Positions 27,369 through 36,642 of a DNA stretch of 64,000 nucleotides are shown in pieces. Origin of the DNA: Lutibaculum sp963816555 (lineage in GTDB: Bacteria > Pseudomonadota > Alphaproteobacteria > Rhizobiales > Tepidamorphaceae); the NCBI GenBank assembly GCA_963816555.1, contig CAWFLD010000003.1:1-64000 (forward strand), in the 5' to 3' direction. The notes beneath the pieces are model-generated. The model had not been told where the DNA came from, searched no databases, and saw only the letters and a list, made by a program, of their open reading frames with translations. A program made the position numbers and the translations under genes. Each line of letters starts with the position of its first letter. The stretch's first letter is position 1.

Positions 27369-27638
27369 TCACTCCATCACGTTGCCGCGCATGAGGTACT
27401 TGCAGAAGGCGACCGTCGTCACGAAGCCGACCATCGCGAAGAGCATCGCCGCCTCGAAGAACAGCGACGTCTCCCACGTGATGCCGGCCAGCACGATGAG
27501 CGCGATCGCGTTGATGGCGAGCGTGTCGAGCGCGAGGATGCGGTCGACCGCGTCCGGCCCGACGACGAGCCGGTAGAGGGTCAGGAGGCTCGCCGCGGAC
27601 ACCGCGGCGATCGCGAAGGTGGTGGCGTAGGCGATCAC
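27369..27638 (-). CDS. mrpF: Mrp Na+/H+ antiporter subunit F
   Basis: An 89-residue protein with three membrane helices and the MrpF core (LYRLVVGPDAVDRILALDTL, AINAIALIVLAGITWETSLFFEAAMLFAMVGF in outline). The conserved GPDAVDRI-LD motif is intact. It overlaps mrpE by 4 bases. MrpF is required for antiport in known systems although its exact role is structural. Confidence 0.92.
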   Translation of the reverse strand: MIAYATTFAIAAVSAASLLTLYRLVVGPDAVDRILALDTLAINAIALIVLAGITWETSLFFEAAMLFAMVGFVTTVAFCKYLMRGNVME

Positions 27639-28126
27639 TGGAAGATCCTGTTCAGGCGGGCCTCGTAGCGGCGCTTGATCGTGGCGACCGTCGCCGCCGC
27701 GTCGTCGAGGTCGAGGCAGTGGACGCTCAGCGTGTGGTTCTCGTGGTCGTAGTCCGCCGTCAGCGTGCCCGGCGTCATGGTGATCGTGCCCGCCAGCACC
27801 GTCACGGCCTCCGCCGACTCCAGGTCGAGCGGCACGGTGATGAAGGCCGACCTGAGGCTGTCGCCGCGGCGGAACAGCACGAGCATGGCGACCTGGACGT
27901 TCGACACGACGATGTCGTGCAGGACGATGCAGACATACTCGGCGATCATGAGCGGCCGGCCGATGCGGGCGCGGTCCGGCCAGTAGACGCTCGTGAGCTT
28001 GGGCACGACGACGCCGATGACGGCCGCGAGCAGGACGGCGCCCGGCGAGACCTCGTTGGCGAGCAGCACCCAGACGGCGAAGACCGTCGCGCTCAGCCAG
28101 GGATGGGGCAGGATGGCGGCTGTCAT
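27635..28126 (-). CDS. mrpE: Mrp Na+/H+ antiporter subunit E
   Basis: A 163-residue protein with two to three N-terminal helices and a cytoplasmic domain bearing TVLAGTITMTPGTLTADYD and HCLDLDD, the usual MrpE motifs. It starts one base before the mrpD stop region ends and overlaps mrpF by 4 bases. MrpE is needed for full complex assembly in characterised systems. Confidence 0.92.
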   Translation of the reverse strand: MTAAILPHPWLSATVFAVWVLLANEVSPGAVLLAAVIGVVVPKLTSVYWPDRARIGRPLMIAEYVCIVLHDIVVSNVQVAMLVLFRRGDSLRSAFITVPLDLESAEAVTVLAGTITMTPGTLTADYDHENHTLSVHCLDLDDAAATVATIKRRYEARLNRIFQ

Positions 28127-28127
28127 G

Positions 28128-29663
28128 TCACGGCTCCCGGAGGGCGATGTCGGTTCGCGCGAGCACGGCGTCGATGTAGCGGCCCTGGTCGAGGAGCTCG
28201 CGCGCCGTCGCGGTGGTGGCGTCCATCACGGGGCCGCCCATCACGCTGAGGCCGGCGGTCGCGACGAGGAGGCACGCGACGATCGCGACGGGCGCGGCGC
28301 CGACCGGCGTGGCGCGCGGCGCGGCATCGCCCGCAGCCGCCGCGGGAGCCTTCCAGAACAGCGTGCTGCCGGCCCTGAGATAGCCGACGAGGAGGGCGAG
28401 GCTCGTTCCCAGGATGACGACCCAGAGGGCCGGCCCGGCCGCGCCGTCGCGAACCGCGTCGAGGATCGCGACCTTGCCGACGAAGCCCGACAGCGGCGGC
28501 ATGCCGACCATCGCGATGCCGGCCGCGAAGAACAGGCTGCCGAGGACGAGGCTGCGCGGCGCGGGCCTGTCCGGCACCAGGCCGTCGGCGACGGTGCCGC
28601 GGCCGGCGGCGACGATGTCGACGAGAAGGAAGAGCGCCGCGCCGACGAGGCAGCTGTGCAGGAGGTAGTAGAGGGCGGCGGAGAGCTGTCGCTCCTCGAG
28701 GCCGCCGCCGGCGATCAGCAGCGTGCCCATCGAGGCGACGACGGAGAAGGAGGCGAGCTGCAGCATCGAGCGGCTCGCCACGACGCCGATGCCGCCGAGG
28801 ATCAGCGTCGCGGCCGCCGCGGGCAGGATGAGCGCCTGCAGGAGATCCGACACGCCCGCGACGCCCGAGGCGAAGACCAGCGTGTGGAGCCGGATGATCG
28901 CGTAGGCGCCGACCTTCGTCAGCACGGCGAAGAGCGCGACCGCCGGGGCCGAGCCGGCCGCGTAGGTCGTCGGCAGCCACCAGTGGAACGGCGCCAGCGC
29001 GCACTTGATGGCGAAGACCGCGAAGACGAGGAGCGCCCCCACGCTGAGCAGCGCATGGTCCCCGGCCGGAAGCCTCGCCACGCGGACCGCCAGGTCGGCC
29101 ATGTTGAGCGTGCCCGTCACGCCGTAGATGAGGCCGACGCCGAACAGGAAGACGGTCGAGGCCACGAGGTTGATCGCGACGTACTGGAAGCCCGCCTTCA
29201 TGCGCCAGGCCCCGCCGCCGTGCAGCACCAGCCCGTAGGAGGCGATCAGCAGGATCTCGAAGAAGACGAACAGGTTGAAGATGTCGCCCGTCAGGAAGGC
29301 GCCGTTGATGCCGAGAAGCTGGAACTGGAAGAGCGCGTGGAAGTGGCGGCCGCGCGTGTCCCAGCCGATCACCGCGTAGAACAGGGCCGCCAGCGCGACG
29401 GCGGACGTCACGAGGAGCATCAGCGCCGAGAGCCGGTCGAGCACGAGCACGATGCCGAACGGCGCCGGCCAGTCGCCGAGGTGATAGGCCTGCGGGCCGC
29501 CGCCCGCCACGCCCCACAGGTGGAGCGCGGTCGCGAACAGGGCCGTGGCGACGCCGAGCGAGACGAGGCGCTGCACGCGGAGGCCGGCACCGCGCAGCAG
29601 CACCAGCACCGCCGCCGTCAGCGCCGGCAGGACGACGGGCACGATGATCCAGTGGTTCGTCAT
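28128..29663 (-). CDS. mrpD: Mrp Na+/H+ antiporter subunit D
   Basis: A 511-residue NuoN/M-like subunit with about 14 helices. It contains FNLFVFFEILLIASYGLVL with the essential helix-5 glutamate, KCALAPFHWWLPTTYA with the conserved lysine and HWWLP, and LHSCLVGAALFLLVD. It translocates H+ in current models. ATG 29663 overlaps the mrpC stop (ATGA). The long open frame extends far upstream through mrpC and mrpA by chance, so naive gene calls will fuse these genes. Confidence 0.93.
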   Translation of the reverse strand: MTNHWIIVPVVLPALTAAVLVLLRGAGLRVQRLVSLGVATALFATALHLWGVAGGGPQAYHLGDWPAPFGIVLVLDRLSALMLLVTSAVALAALFYAVIGWDTRGRHFHALFQFQLLGINGAFLTGDIFNLFVFFEILLIASYGLVLHGGGAWRMKAGFQYVAINLVASTVFLFGVGLIYGVTGTLNMADLAVRVARLPAGDHALLSVGALLVFAVFAIKCALAPFHWWLPTTYAAGSAPAVALFAVLTKVGAYAIIRLHTLVFASGVAGVSDLLQALILPAAAATLILGGIGVVASRSMLQLASFSVVASMGTLLIAGGGLEERQLSAALYYLLHSCLVGAALFLLVDIVAAGRGTVADGLVPDRPAPRSLVLGSLFFAAGIAMVGMPPLSGFVGKVAILDAVRDGAAGPALWVVILGTSLALLVGYLRAGSTLFWKAPAAAAGDAAPRATPVGAAPVAIVACLLVATAGLSVMGGPVMDATTATARELLDQGRYIDAVLARTDIALREP

Positions 29664-30028
29664 TCGCCGCCCTTCCCGTAGGGCCCGAAGTCGCGGACGA
29701 GGTCGGAAGGGCCGATGGCGACGTCGTCGGAGCCGGTGTCGAGGAAGCTGCGCAGCGCCAGCACGACGATCAGCGCCGTCATGCCGAAGGAGATGACGAT
29801 GGCGGTCAGGACGAGCGCCTGCGGCAGCGGATCCGCGTAGCCGGCGGCCGCCTTCGACAGGATCGGCGGCTGGTTGAGCGCCAGCCGGCCCATCGCGAAG
29901 AGGAAGAGGTTGACCCCGTAGGACAGGAAGGTGAGGCCGACCACGACGGGCAGCGAGCGCCGGCGCAGCATGAGGTAGACGCCCGCGGCGGTCATGAGGC
30001 CGATCCCGGCAGCGACAAGCATCTCCAT
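29660..30028 (-). CDS. mrpC: Mrp Na+/H+ antiporter subunit C
   Basis: A 122-residue NuoK-like protein with three helices: GVYLMLRRRSLPVVVGLTFL, SYGVNLFLFAMGRL, and DPLPQALVLTAIVISFGMTA, the family signature. ATG 30028 overlaps the mrpA stop (TGATG). Upstream in this frame the reading is continuous with the displaced end of mrpA, an artefact of the frame break near 30070. Confidence 0.92.
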   Translation of the reverse strand: MEMLVAAGIGLMTAAGVYLMLRRRSLPVVVGLTFLSYGVNLFLFAMGRLALNQPPILSKAAAGYADPLPQALVLTAIVISFGMTALIVVLALRSFLDTGSDDVAIGPSDLVRDFGPYGKGGE

Positions 30029-32906
30029 CACACCGCCTCCTTCTCGCGCTCGCGCACCGGCTGCCGGCACGCGGCGGCCCGGCGACCGCTTCGCGACCGG
30101 ACGGGGCGTCTCGTCGGAAGCCTCGATCTCGTCGCCGACGCTCTCGACGCTCGCGATCGTCGCGAGACTGAGGAGCACCGTTCCCACGACCACGAGGAAG
30201 ACGCCGGCGTCGAACGCCATGGCGGAGGCGATCTCGACCTCCCCGACCAGCGGGATGTGCAGATAGGCGAAGGTGCTCGTCAGGAAGGGATGCCCGAACA
30301 GCCAGGAGGCGACGCCCGTCGCGCCGGCGATCAGTATTCCGGCCGCGATCAGGAGCTGGGCGTCGATGCGGCGGCGCTCGTGCGCCCAGGCGTAGCCGCT
30401 CGCGACATACTGCATGATGAAGGCGATGCCGACGACGATGCCGGCGATGAAGCCGCCGCCCGGCATGTTGTGGCCGCGCAGGAAGATGAAGATGCCGGCC
30501 GTCAGCGCCAGCGGCAGGAGCACGCGCGTCACGACGACCAGCATGATCGGGTGCGCGTCGCCGCCGCGCGCCGCCAGCGGGCGCGCCATGGCGCCGGCGG
30601 CCGTGCGCGCCTTCGCGCCGAGGTCGAGCAGCGCGAAGATGACGAGCGCCGCGATGCCGAGGACGATGATCTCGCCGAACGTGTCGTAGCCGCGGAAATC
30701 GACGAGGATGACGTTGACGACGTTGGTGCCGCCGCCGCCCGGCTTCGCCTCGGCGAGGTGGTAGTCGGAGATCGTCTGGTATCCCCGGGTGAGGACCGAC
30801 AGGGCCATGGCGCCGGCGGCCGCGCCGCAGGCCACGGCGGCGGCGCCGTGGCCGATGCGGAGCCCGAGGCCCGTCTCGCGCGGGCTCGACTTCGGCAGGA
30901 GGTTGAGCGCGAGCAGCAACAGGATCGTCGCGACCACCTCGACCGCGATCTGCGTCAGCGCGAGATCGGGCGCCGAGAACATGAGGAAGGCGAGCGACAC
31001 GACGAGGCCGGCGATCGCCGTCACGAGCAGCATGAGAAGCCGGTCGCGGTGCCGGAACACGGCGACGGCGCAGGCGATGACGAGCGCGGCGAAGCCGACG
31101 GCCGCAGGCGGGCTCGCCTCGAGCATCGGCCGGTCGCCGGGCCCGTGCGTGGTGTTGAGGAAGGCCGCCCGCGCCGAGCGCGACGACGCCGAGCACGGTC
31201 ACGAACATGTATCTCGAGAGGTTGTTGGTGTGCAGCGCCGCGGTCATCCGCCCCGCGCCGGCGACGCCCGCCCGCAGGCACGCCTCGAAGGCGAGCCTGG
31301 CCTCCGGCCGCGGCACGGCGGCGCGGACCCGCTCCGCCGGCGCATAGGCGGCGAGCAGGAGCAGGCCGCCGGCGATGGCGGCGACGCTCATCATCAGCGC
31401 CGGCGTCACGCCGTGCCACAGGGCGAGGTGGAACTCGGGGAGGGGGCCCTGGACGATTGCCGCCGAAGCGAGCTCGACGACGGGCTGCGCAAGGGCCGGC
31501 ACCACTCCGACGGCGATGACGGGAACGATCAGGATCGCCACCGGCAGCCACATGCCGAACGGAGGATCGTGCGGGCGATGACCGGCCGGGTGCCGCGCCT
31601 CGCCGAAGAAGACGGCATGCGCGAGCCTTGCGGAGTAGGCGACGGAGAACAGCGCGCCGAGCGTCGCCAGGGCCGGCACGAGCCACGGCAGGCCCGCGAG
31701 CGAGGTGTGGCTCGCCGCCTCGAGCATCATCTCCTTCGAGACGAAGCCGTTGAACAGGGGAATGCCCGCCATGGCGAGCGAGGCCGTGACGGCGAGCGCG
31801 GCGGTGATCGGCATCAGCCGCCTCAGCCCGCCGAGCCGCGAGATGCTGCGCGTGCCCGTCTCGTGGTCGACGATGCCCGCGCTCATGAAGAGCGCCGCCT
31901 TGAACGTCGCGTGGTTGAGGATGTGCAGGACGGCCGCGACCGCCGCCATCCTCGTGCCGAAGCCGAGGAGCATCGTGATCAGGCCGAGATGGCTCACCGT
32001 CGAATAGGCGAGCAGCGACTTCAGGTCGTCGCGGAAGATCGCGATCCAGGCGCCGACGACCATCGTCACGAGGCCGGCCAGCGACACCGCGACGAACCAC
32101 ATCTCGGTTCCCGCGAACACCGGCCACAGCCGCGCCAGCAGGAAGATGCCGGCCTTCACCATCGTCGCGGAATGCAGGTAGGCCGAGACGGGCGTCGGCG
32201 CGGCCATCGCCTGCGGCAGCCAGAAGTGGAAGGGGAACTGCGCCGACTTCGTGAAGGCGCCGAGCAGGATCAGGCCGAGCGTCGGCACGAAGAGCGGCGA
32301 CGCCTGCACGACGTCGCGCCGCGCGACGATCCCGCTCAGCTCGTAGGTGCCGGCGATGCCGCCGAGCATGAGCATGCCGCCGATCAGCGCCAGGCCCCCG
32401 GCGCCGGTCACGATCAGCGACATGCGCGCGCCCTGCCGCGAGTCCGGCAGGTGGCTCCAGTAGCCGATCAGGAGGAAGGAGCTCAGGCTCGTCAGCTCCC
32501 AGAAGACGAGCATGAGGACGATGTTGTCGCTCAGGACGACGCCGAGCATCGCCCCCTGGAAGAGCAGGAGGAAGGCATAGAAGCGGCCCATCGGGTCGGA
32601 GCCGCTGAGGTAGAACCTGGCGTAGAGGATGACGAGAAGGCCGATCCCGAGGATGAGCGAGGCGAAGAACAGCCCGAGGCCGTCGACGAAGAAGGAGAAG
32701 GAGATGTCGAGCGCGGGGATCCAGGGCAGCGCGAAATGCGCCGTCCCGCCGGACAGCACCGTCGGCGCGCTCGTCCACAGCAGGACGAGGGCGACGAGGC
32801 TCACCGCACCTGTCGCAGCGGCACAGGCCCCGCGCCCGGCCCTCGATGTCAGGACCGGCACGAGCGCGCCGAGCGTCGGCAGCAGGACCACCAGCGGTAG
32901 CGACAT
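30028..32906 (-). CDS. mrpA: Mrp Na+/H+ antiporter subunit A with fused B domain, two frame breaks
   Basis: A NuoL-like subunit fused to MrpB, the PhaAB form of rhizobia. N-terminal part from ATG 32906: LVFWELTSLSSFLLIGYWS (essential glutamate), FPFHFWLPQAMAAPTPVSAY and KEMMLEAASHTS. One extra base near 31175 shifts the frame before THGPGDRPMLEA, where the MrpA C-terminal/MrpB part begins (LMFSAPDLALTQIAVEVVAT, DFRGYDTFGEI, FIFLRGHNMPGGGFIAG). A second extra base between about 30045 and 30095 precedes the end VREREKEAV-stop. Corrected length is 958 residues, the normal size. Both breaks are +1, consistent with sequencing errors. Confidence 0.9.
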
Positions 32907-32997
32907 TCCTTTTCGCGTGTCTCCGTTCTGCGAGGTCTTCGCGGGACCTCTCGCCCCATCGCGCGAGGGGCGGCTTCGATGTGCCGGCTGCCGGCCC

Positions 32998-33195
32998 TCA
33001 GACGATCGACAGGACGATGCTGGCCGCGAGGATGAGCGCCATCGACACCGGCCAGTTGCGCTCCAGGCTCTTCGCGAAGGAGAGAAAGATGTCCTTTCCT
33101 TCCGCGGCGGCCTCGGCGCGACGCTCTGCGGCTTCGGCGCGCTCGGCAGAGCGTCGCCAGGCTTCGCGATCCTCGGTCTCCCAGTGGGTGGACAT
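32998..33195 (-). CDS. Small membrane protein, charged helix plus C-terminal anchor
   Basis: A 65-residue ORF from ATG 33195. Residues 1-35 form an Ala/Glu/Arg heptad-like helix (RRSAERAEAAERRAEAA) and residues 48-65 one hydrophobic helix (WPVSMALILAASIVLSIV), so a tail-anchored coiled-coil protein. I recognise no family. It lies 91 bases upstream of mrpA on the same strand and is divergent from the histidine kinase gene. Its strong amphipathic pattern, unlike random frames, supports a real gene that might modulate Mrp. Confidence 0.6.
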   Translation of the reverse strand: MSTHWETEDREAWRRSAERAEAAERRAEAAAEGKDIFLSFAKSLERNWPVSMALILAASIVLSIV

Positions 33196-33390
33196 CGGCC
33201 GATCCTCCGCATGAATGGATTGCAGCGTCCGCACGATCGGTGTGCGAACGTCCCTTGAGATTCGGGAGCGGTGCCGGCGAGAACAAGCTGGGACCATCCC
33301 CTCGGGACGGCTCCCTGGGGGATGGCCACACGGGGATCGCCCCTCCGTAGAATCCACGTGGTGCAGGCTCGTCGAGAAGGGCGGAGGATC

Positions 33391-34983
33391 TTGGTCGATC
33401 GTGTGGGAGAGGATCTGGGTACGCCGCGCCGTCGGATCGCGATGTGGGCCCTTTGGGCCGGCGCCTACGTGGCGCTCGACTATGTGAGCTTCGTCGACGC
33501 CTATCGCGGCCTGGCGATCACGCCCTGGAACCCGGCGGCGGGCCTCGTCTTCGCGCTCGCCGTCGCGGGCGGGACGACGTTCGCCCCCGTCGCGCTCGTT
33601 TCGCCCGTCCTGGCGGGCATCTTCGTGCGCGGCGGCGTCGTGCCCCTGTCCGTGCACTTCGCCGAGGGGATCCTCTTCGGCGGGAGCTACCTCCTGGCCG
33701 GGATCCTCGCCCGTCACGTCGGGCGGCTCGACCCGCGCCTTGCCGCGCCGCGCCACGTCGTCGTGCTGATGCTCTTCGTCTTCTGCGCCAGCGTGATGGC
33801 GGCGTCGGGCTACGTCCTGGTCCTGACGACGAGCGGCATACTGGGCACGGCGGAGATCCCCGAAGCGTTCCTGCGCGTCTTCGTGGGCGACCTGATCGGC
33901 ATGCTGATCGTCGCGCCGGCGCTGCTCCTCTGGCTCACGCGCCGGACGCGGCCGCCCCTCGGCTGGGAGATCGCCTCGCAGGGGCTTGCGATCGTGCTCG
34001 CCTTCGCCGCCATCTTCGCGGTCCCGCACGCGCGGGAGTACCAGCTCTTCTACGTCCTGTTCCTGCCGCTCCTCTGGTGCTCGTTCAGGAGCGGCCTCGC
34101 TGGCGCGGTCGCGGCGCTCTGTGCCATACAGGTCGGGTTGATGGTCGCCGAGCAGATCAGGCGCGACACCGGAACCGACCTCGTCTCATTCCAGATGCTG
34201 ATGATCTCGCTGGCCGGCACGGGCCTTGTCTTCGGCAGCCTCGTCGACCAGCAGCGGGCGGCCTCGCTGCGCATCCGGCAGCAGCAGCTCGCGCTCGGTC
34301 GCGCCCTGCGGCTGAGGTCGATGGGAGAGGTCGCCGCCTCGATCGCGCACGAGGTGAACCAGCCGATCACCTCGATGCGCACCTATGCCGGGCTGGCGCG
34401 GGACGCCGTGCAGGCGAACAGGCCCGACGGCGCCGTCGATGCCCTGAACCGCATCCGCGCCGAGTGCGACCGGGCGAGCTCGATCATCCGGGCGACGCGC
34501 GATCTCGTCCGCCAGGAGAGCGTGGAGCCCCGCGAGGTGGAAACCGAGGAGATCGTGAGCGAGGTTCTCGAGCTCCTTGTCGACCGCCTGGCCGGGACGC
34601 CGGTCGGCACGCGGATCTCGCCCGGGGCGAGGCACGTCGTGTGCGACCCGGTCCAGCTCAAGCAGGCGGTCTACAACATCGTCGACAATGCGATCGACGC
34701 GGTGGAGGCCTCGGGGCACGGCGGCCGGGTCGACATCGTCGTCGCGCCCGCCGGGCCGGCCGCCATCGAGTTCGCCGTGAGCGACACCGGCGTGGGCTTC
34801 CCGCCCGACGTCGCCGGCGGCGGCGTCACGCCGCTCGTCTCGAGCAAGCCCGACGGCAGCGGGATCGGGCTGGCGATCGCGCGCTCCGTCGCCGAGGCGC
34901 ACGGCGGCTCCCTTTCCATCGAACAGGACGCCGGCCGCACGCGCGTCACGCTGCGCATCGCGTCCGGCGAGGGCCCGACATGA
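33391..34983 (+). CDS. MASE1-domain sensor histidine kinase
   Basis: About 530 residues. Eight or so membrane helices form a MASE1-like sensor (ITPWNPAAGLVFALAVAGG, FVGDLIGMLIVAPALLLW), then a short coiled region, HisKA box IAHEVNQPITSMRTYAGLA with the phospho-His, N-box NIVDNAIDAVEA, and G-boxes DTGVGFPP and GSGIGLAIARSVAEAHGG. The kinase half resembles FixL/DctB-type enzymes. The start is uncertain: TTG 33391 behind GGAGG, or ATG 33442. It overlaps its response regulator (ATGA). Its signal is unknown; it is divergent from the mrp operon. Confidence 0.87.
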   Translation: MVDRVGEDLGTPRRRIAMWALWAGAYVALDYVSFVDAYRGLAITPWNPAAGLVFALAVAGGTTFAPVALVSPVLAGIFVRGGVVPLSVHFAEGILFGGSYLLAGILARHVGRLDPRLAAPRHVVVLMLFVFCASVMAASGYVLVLTTSGILGTAEIPEAFLRVFVGDLIGMLIVAPALLLWLTRRTRPPLGWEIASQGLAIVLAFAAIFAVPHAREYQLFYVLFLPLLWCSFRSGLAGAVAALCAIQVGLMVAEQIRRDTGTDLVSFQMLMISLAGTGLVFGSLVDQQRAASLRIRQQQLALGRALRLRSMGEVAASIAHEVNQPITSMRTYAGLARDAVQANRPDGAVDALNRIRAECDRASSIIRATRDLVRQESVEPREVETEEIVSEVLELLVDRLAGTPVGTRISPGARHVVCDPVQLKQAVYNIVDNAIDAVEASGHGGRVDIVVAPAGPAAIEFAVSDTGVGFPPDVAGGGVTPLVSSKPDGSGIGLAIARSVAEAHGGSLSIEQDAGRTRVTLRIASGEGPT

Positions 34984-35612
34984 ACACGGTTTCGCTGGTC
35001 GACGACGACCCCGGCGTGCTCGACGCGGTCGGCACGCTCTTCGCGACGAAGGGGCTGGAGGTCCGGTGCTTCGCGGACGCCGCCTCGTTCCTGGCTGCCC
35101 CGCGCACCGGGGGCTGCGTCGTGAGCGACCTGCGGATGCCCGGGATGAACGGCCTCGAGCTCGTCGCCGCGCTCCGGGCGGCGGACGATCCGCGGCCGGT
35201 CATCCTGCTGACGGCGCATGGCGACGTCGAGCTCGCGGTGCGGGCGCTCAAGCAGGGGGCCTTCGACTTCGTGGAGAAGCCGTTCGAAGAGGAGCGGCTG
35301 CTCGGGGCGGTCCGGGCGGCCCTGCGGGCGGGCGAGGAGACGGCGGCGCGGAGGGGCGAGCTCGGCGAGATCAGGCGGCGCTACGAGACGCTTTCGGAGC
35401 GGCAGAAGGAGGTGATGTGGCTCGTCGTCGCGGGGTGCGCCAACAAGGAGGTCGCCGCCCGCCTCGGCATCAGCATCAGGACGGTCGAGACCTACCGGGC
35501 ATGGGTCTTCGAGAAGATGGACGTCAGGACGCTTCCCGAGCTCGTCCGCCTGGCGATAGCGCTCGAAGACATCGTCCCTGCGGAGGCTGCGAAGGACGGG
35601 AGCGGCGAATGA
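34980..35612 (+). CDS. FixJ-family response regulator
   Basis: A 210-residue regulator. The receiver domain has VSLVDDDPGVLDA, phospho-acceptor Asp in CVVSDLRMPGMNG, LLTAHGDVELAVRALKQGA and the invariant Lys in VEKPF. The C-terminal LuxR-type HTH reads LSERQKEVMWLVVAGCANKE then VAARLGISIRTVETYRAWV. It is translationally coupled to the MASE1 kinase. Targets are not visible from sequence; the divergent mrp operon is the nearest candidate. Confidence 0.93.
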   Translation: MNTVSLVDDDPGVLDAVGTLFATKGLEVRCFADAASFLAAPRTGGCVVSDLRMPGMNGLELVAALRAADDPRPVILLTAHGDVELAVRALKQGAFDFVEKPFEEERLLGAVRAALRAGEETAARRGELGEIRRRYETLSERQKEVMWLVVAGCANKEVAARLGISIRTVETYRAWVFEKMDVRTLPELVRLAIALEDIVPAEAAKDGSGE

Positions 35613-35658
35613 TGCCGTTCCATCCCGCCGGCCGCGGGCCGTGCGGGACGCAAGGCGT

Positions 35659-36642
35659 TCAGGCTCCGTCTCCGCTGCGGGGCCCGCTCCCTGCAGGCGA
35701 GACGAGATCCGCGCGCTTCATCACGAGCGCGCTCAGCGCGAGGTCGGCCAGGGCGGTTCCCTTGAAGCAGAAGAGCCGCCGGCCGTGCATGTCGGGCCCG
35801 GCCGGACCGCGGCACATGCCGGTCAGGTCGGTGGAGAAGCTTGCGCCGCCGACCTCGCCTCCATCGGCATCCCAGGGATGCGTGCCCTGCGCAAGGTCGT
35901 CGGTGACGAGAAGCGAGAAGCCGGCAAAGCTCTCGGGCAGCCAGCTGCGGCCGAGATCCACGGCCGAAACGAAGGCCTCGGGCTTGAGGAGGCGCGCGTC
36001 GAGAAACGGCTTCAGCCCCGGCGCGGCCGGCACCATGGAGACGACGACGTCGCAGCGCCGGAGCAGATCCTCCGGTGCGTCGACGACCTCGCCCGCGAGG
36101 CCGTGGCCTTCCGCCGCCGAGGCGAGGCGCCCGGCGGACTCCCGGCTGCGGCTGAAGGCAAGGCAGCGCTCGAGGTCCGGCAGCAGGTCGGCGAAGGCCG
36201 CGAGATGCGCGTGGGCCTGCAGGCCGCAGCCGACCATGCCGATCGTCCGGGCGCCGGGCGGCGCCATCCAGGAGCCTGCGAGAGCGGACAGGGCGGCGGT
36301 GCGCAGGAGCGTGATCTCGTTGCCGTCCATGACCGCCAGCGGCTCGCCCGTCGGATAGTCGCTGACGACGATCACGCTGTTGACGCCCGTCCCCTGCGCG
36401 CCGGGCGGCACGGGGGCGACGCCGGTCCACTTCACGGCCGCGATGCCGGCCGCGGCGGAGGCTGCGATCATCGCCTGGAAGGCGTGCCCGGGCGCCAGCG
36501 GAAGAGACGTCTTCGGCGCGCTGTCGGCCTGCCCGTCCGCGCGGGCCCGGACCGCGTCGAGCACGGCCTGCCTCGCCTCGGCCGGCGTGATGCCGAGGGC
36601 GCGCACGTCGTCCTGCGTCAGAAAGCGGAGAGCGCCGCTCAT
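35659..36642 (-). CDS. Ornithine cyclodeaminase/mu-crystallin family protein
   Basis: A 327-residue NAD(P)-binding protein with the family's KWTGVAPVP, NEITLLRTAALSALA and Rossmann GMVGCGLQAHAHLAAF motifs, and VDLGRSW near the active site. Members are ornithine cyclodeaminases or reductases of cyclic imino acids (delta1-pyrroline-2-carboxylate, delta1-piperideine-2-carboxylate). It is the last gene of an operon with an ABC importer and two FAD oxidases, whose imine products such a reductase would accept, so the reductase role is preferred. It overlaps the upstream oxidase by 4 bases. Confidence 0.88.
   Translation of the reverse strand: MSGALRFLTQDDVRALGITPAEARQAVLDAVRARADGQADSAPKTSLPLAPGHAFQAMIAASAAAGIAAVKWTGVAPVPPGAQGTGVNSVIVVSDYPTGEPLAVMDGNEITLLRTAALSALAGSWMAPPGARTIGMVGCGLQAHAHLAAFADLLPDLERCLAFSRSRESAGRLASAAEGHGLAGEVVDAPEDLLRRCDVVVSMVPAAPGLKPFLDARLLKPEAFVSAVDLGRSWLPESFAGFSLLVTDDLAQGTHPWDADGGEVGGASFSTDLTGMCRGPAGPDMHGRRLFCFKGTALADLALSALVMKRADLVSPAGSGPRSGDGA

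Noticed and set aside
28128..33329. A 1733-residue Mrp fusion protein
   Set aside because: It joins MrpA, out-of-frame MrpB/C DNA and MrpD through frame breaks. The in-between residues are not protein-like, and separate overlapping genes with proper starts are evident.
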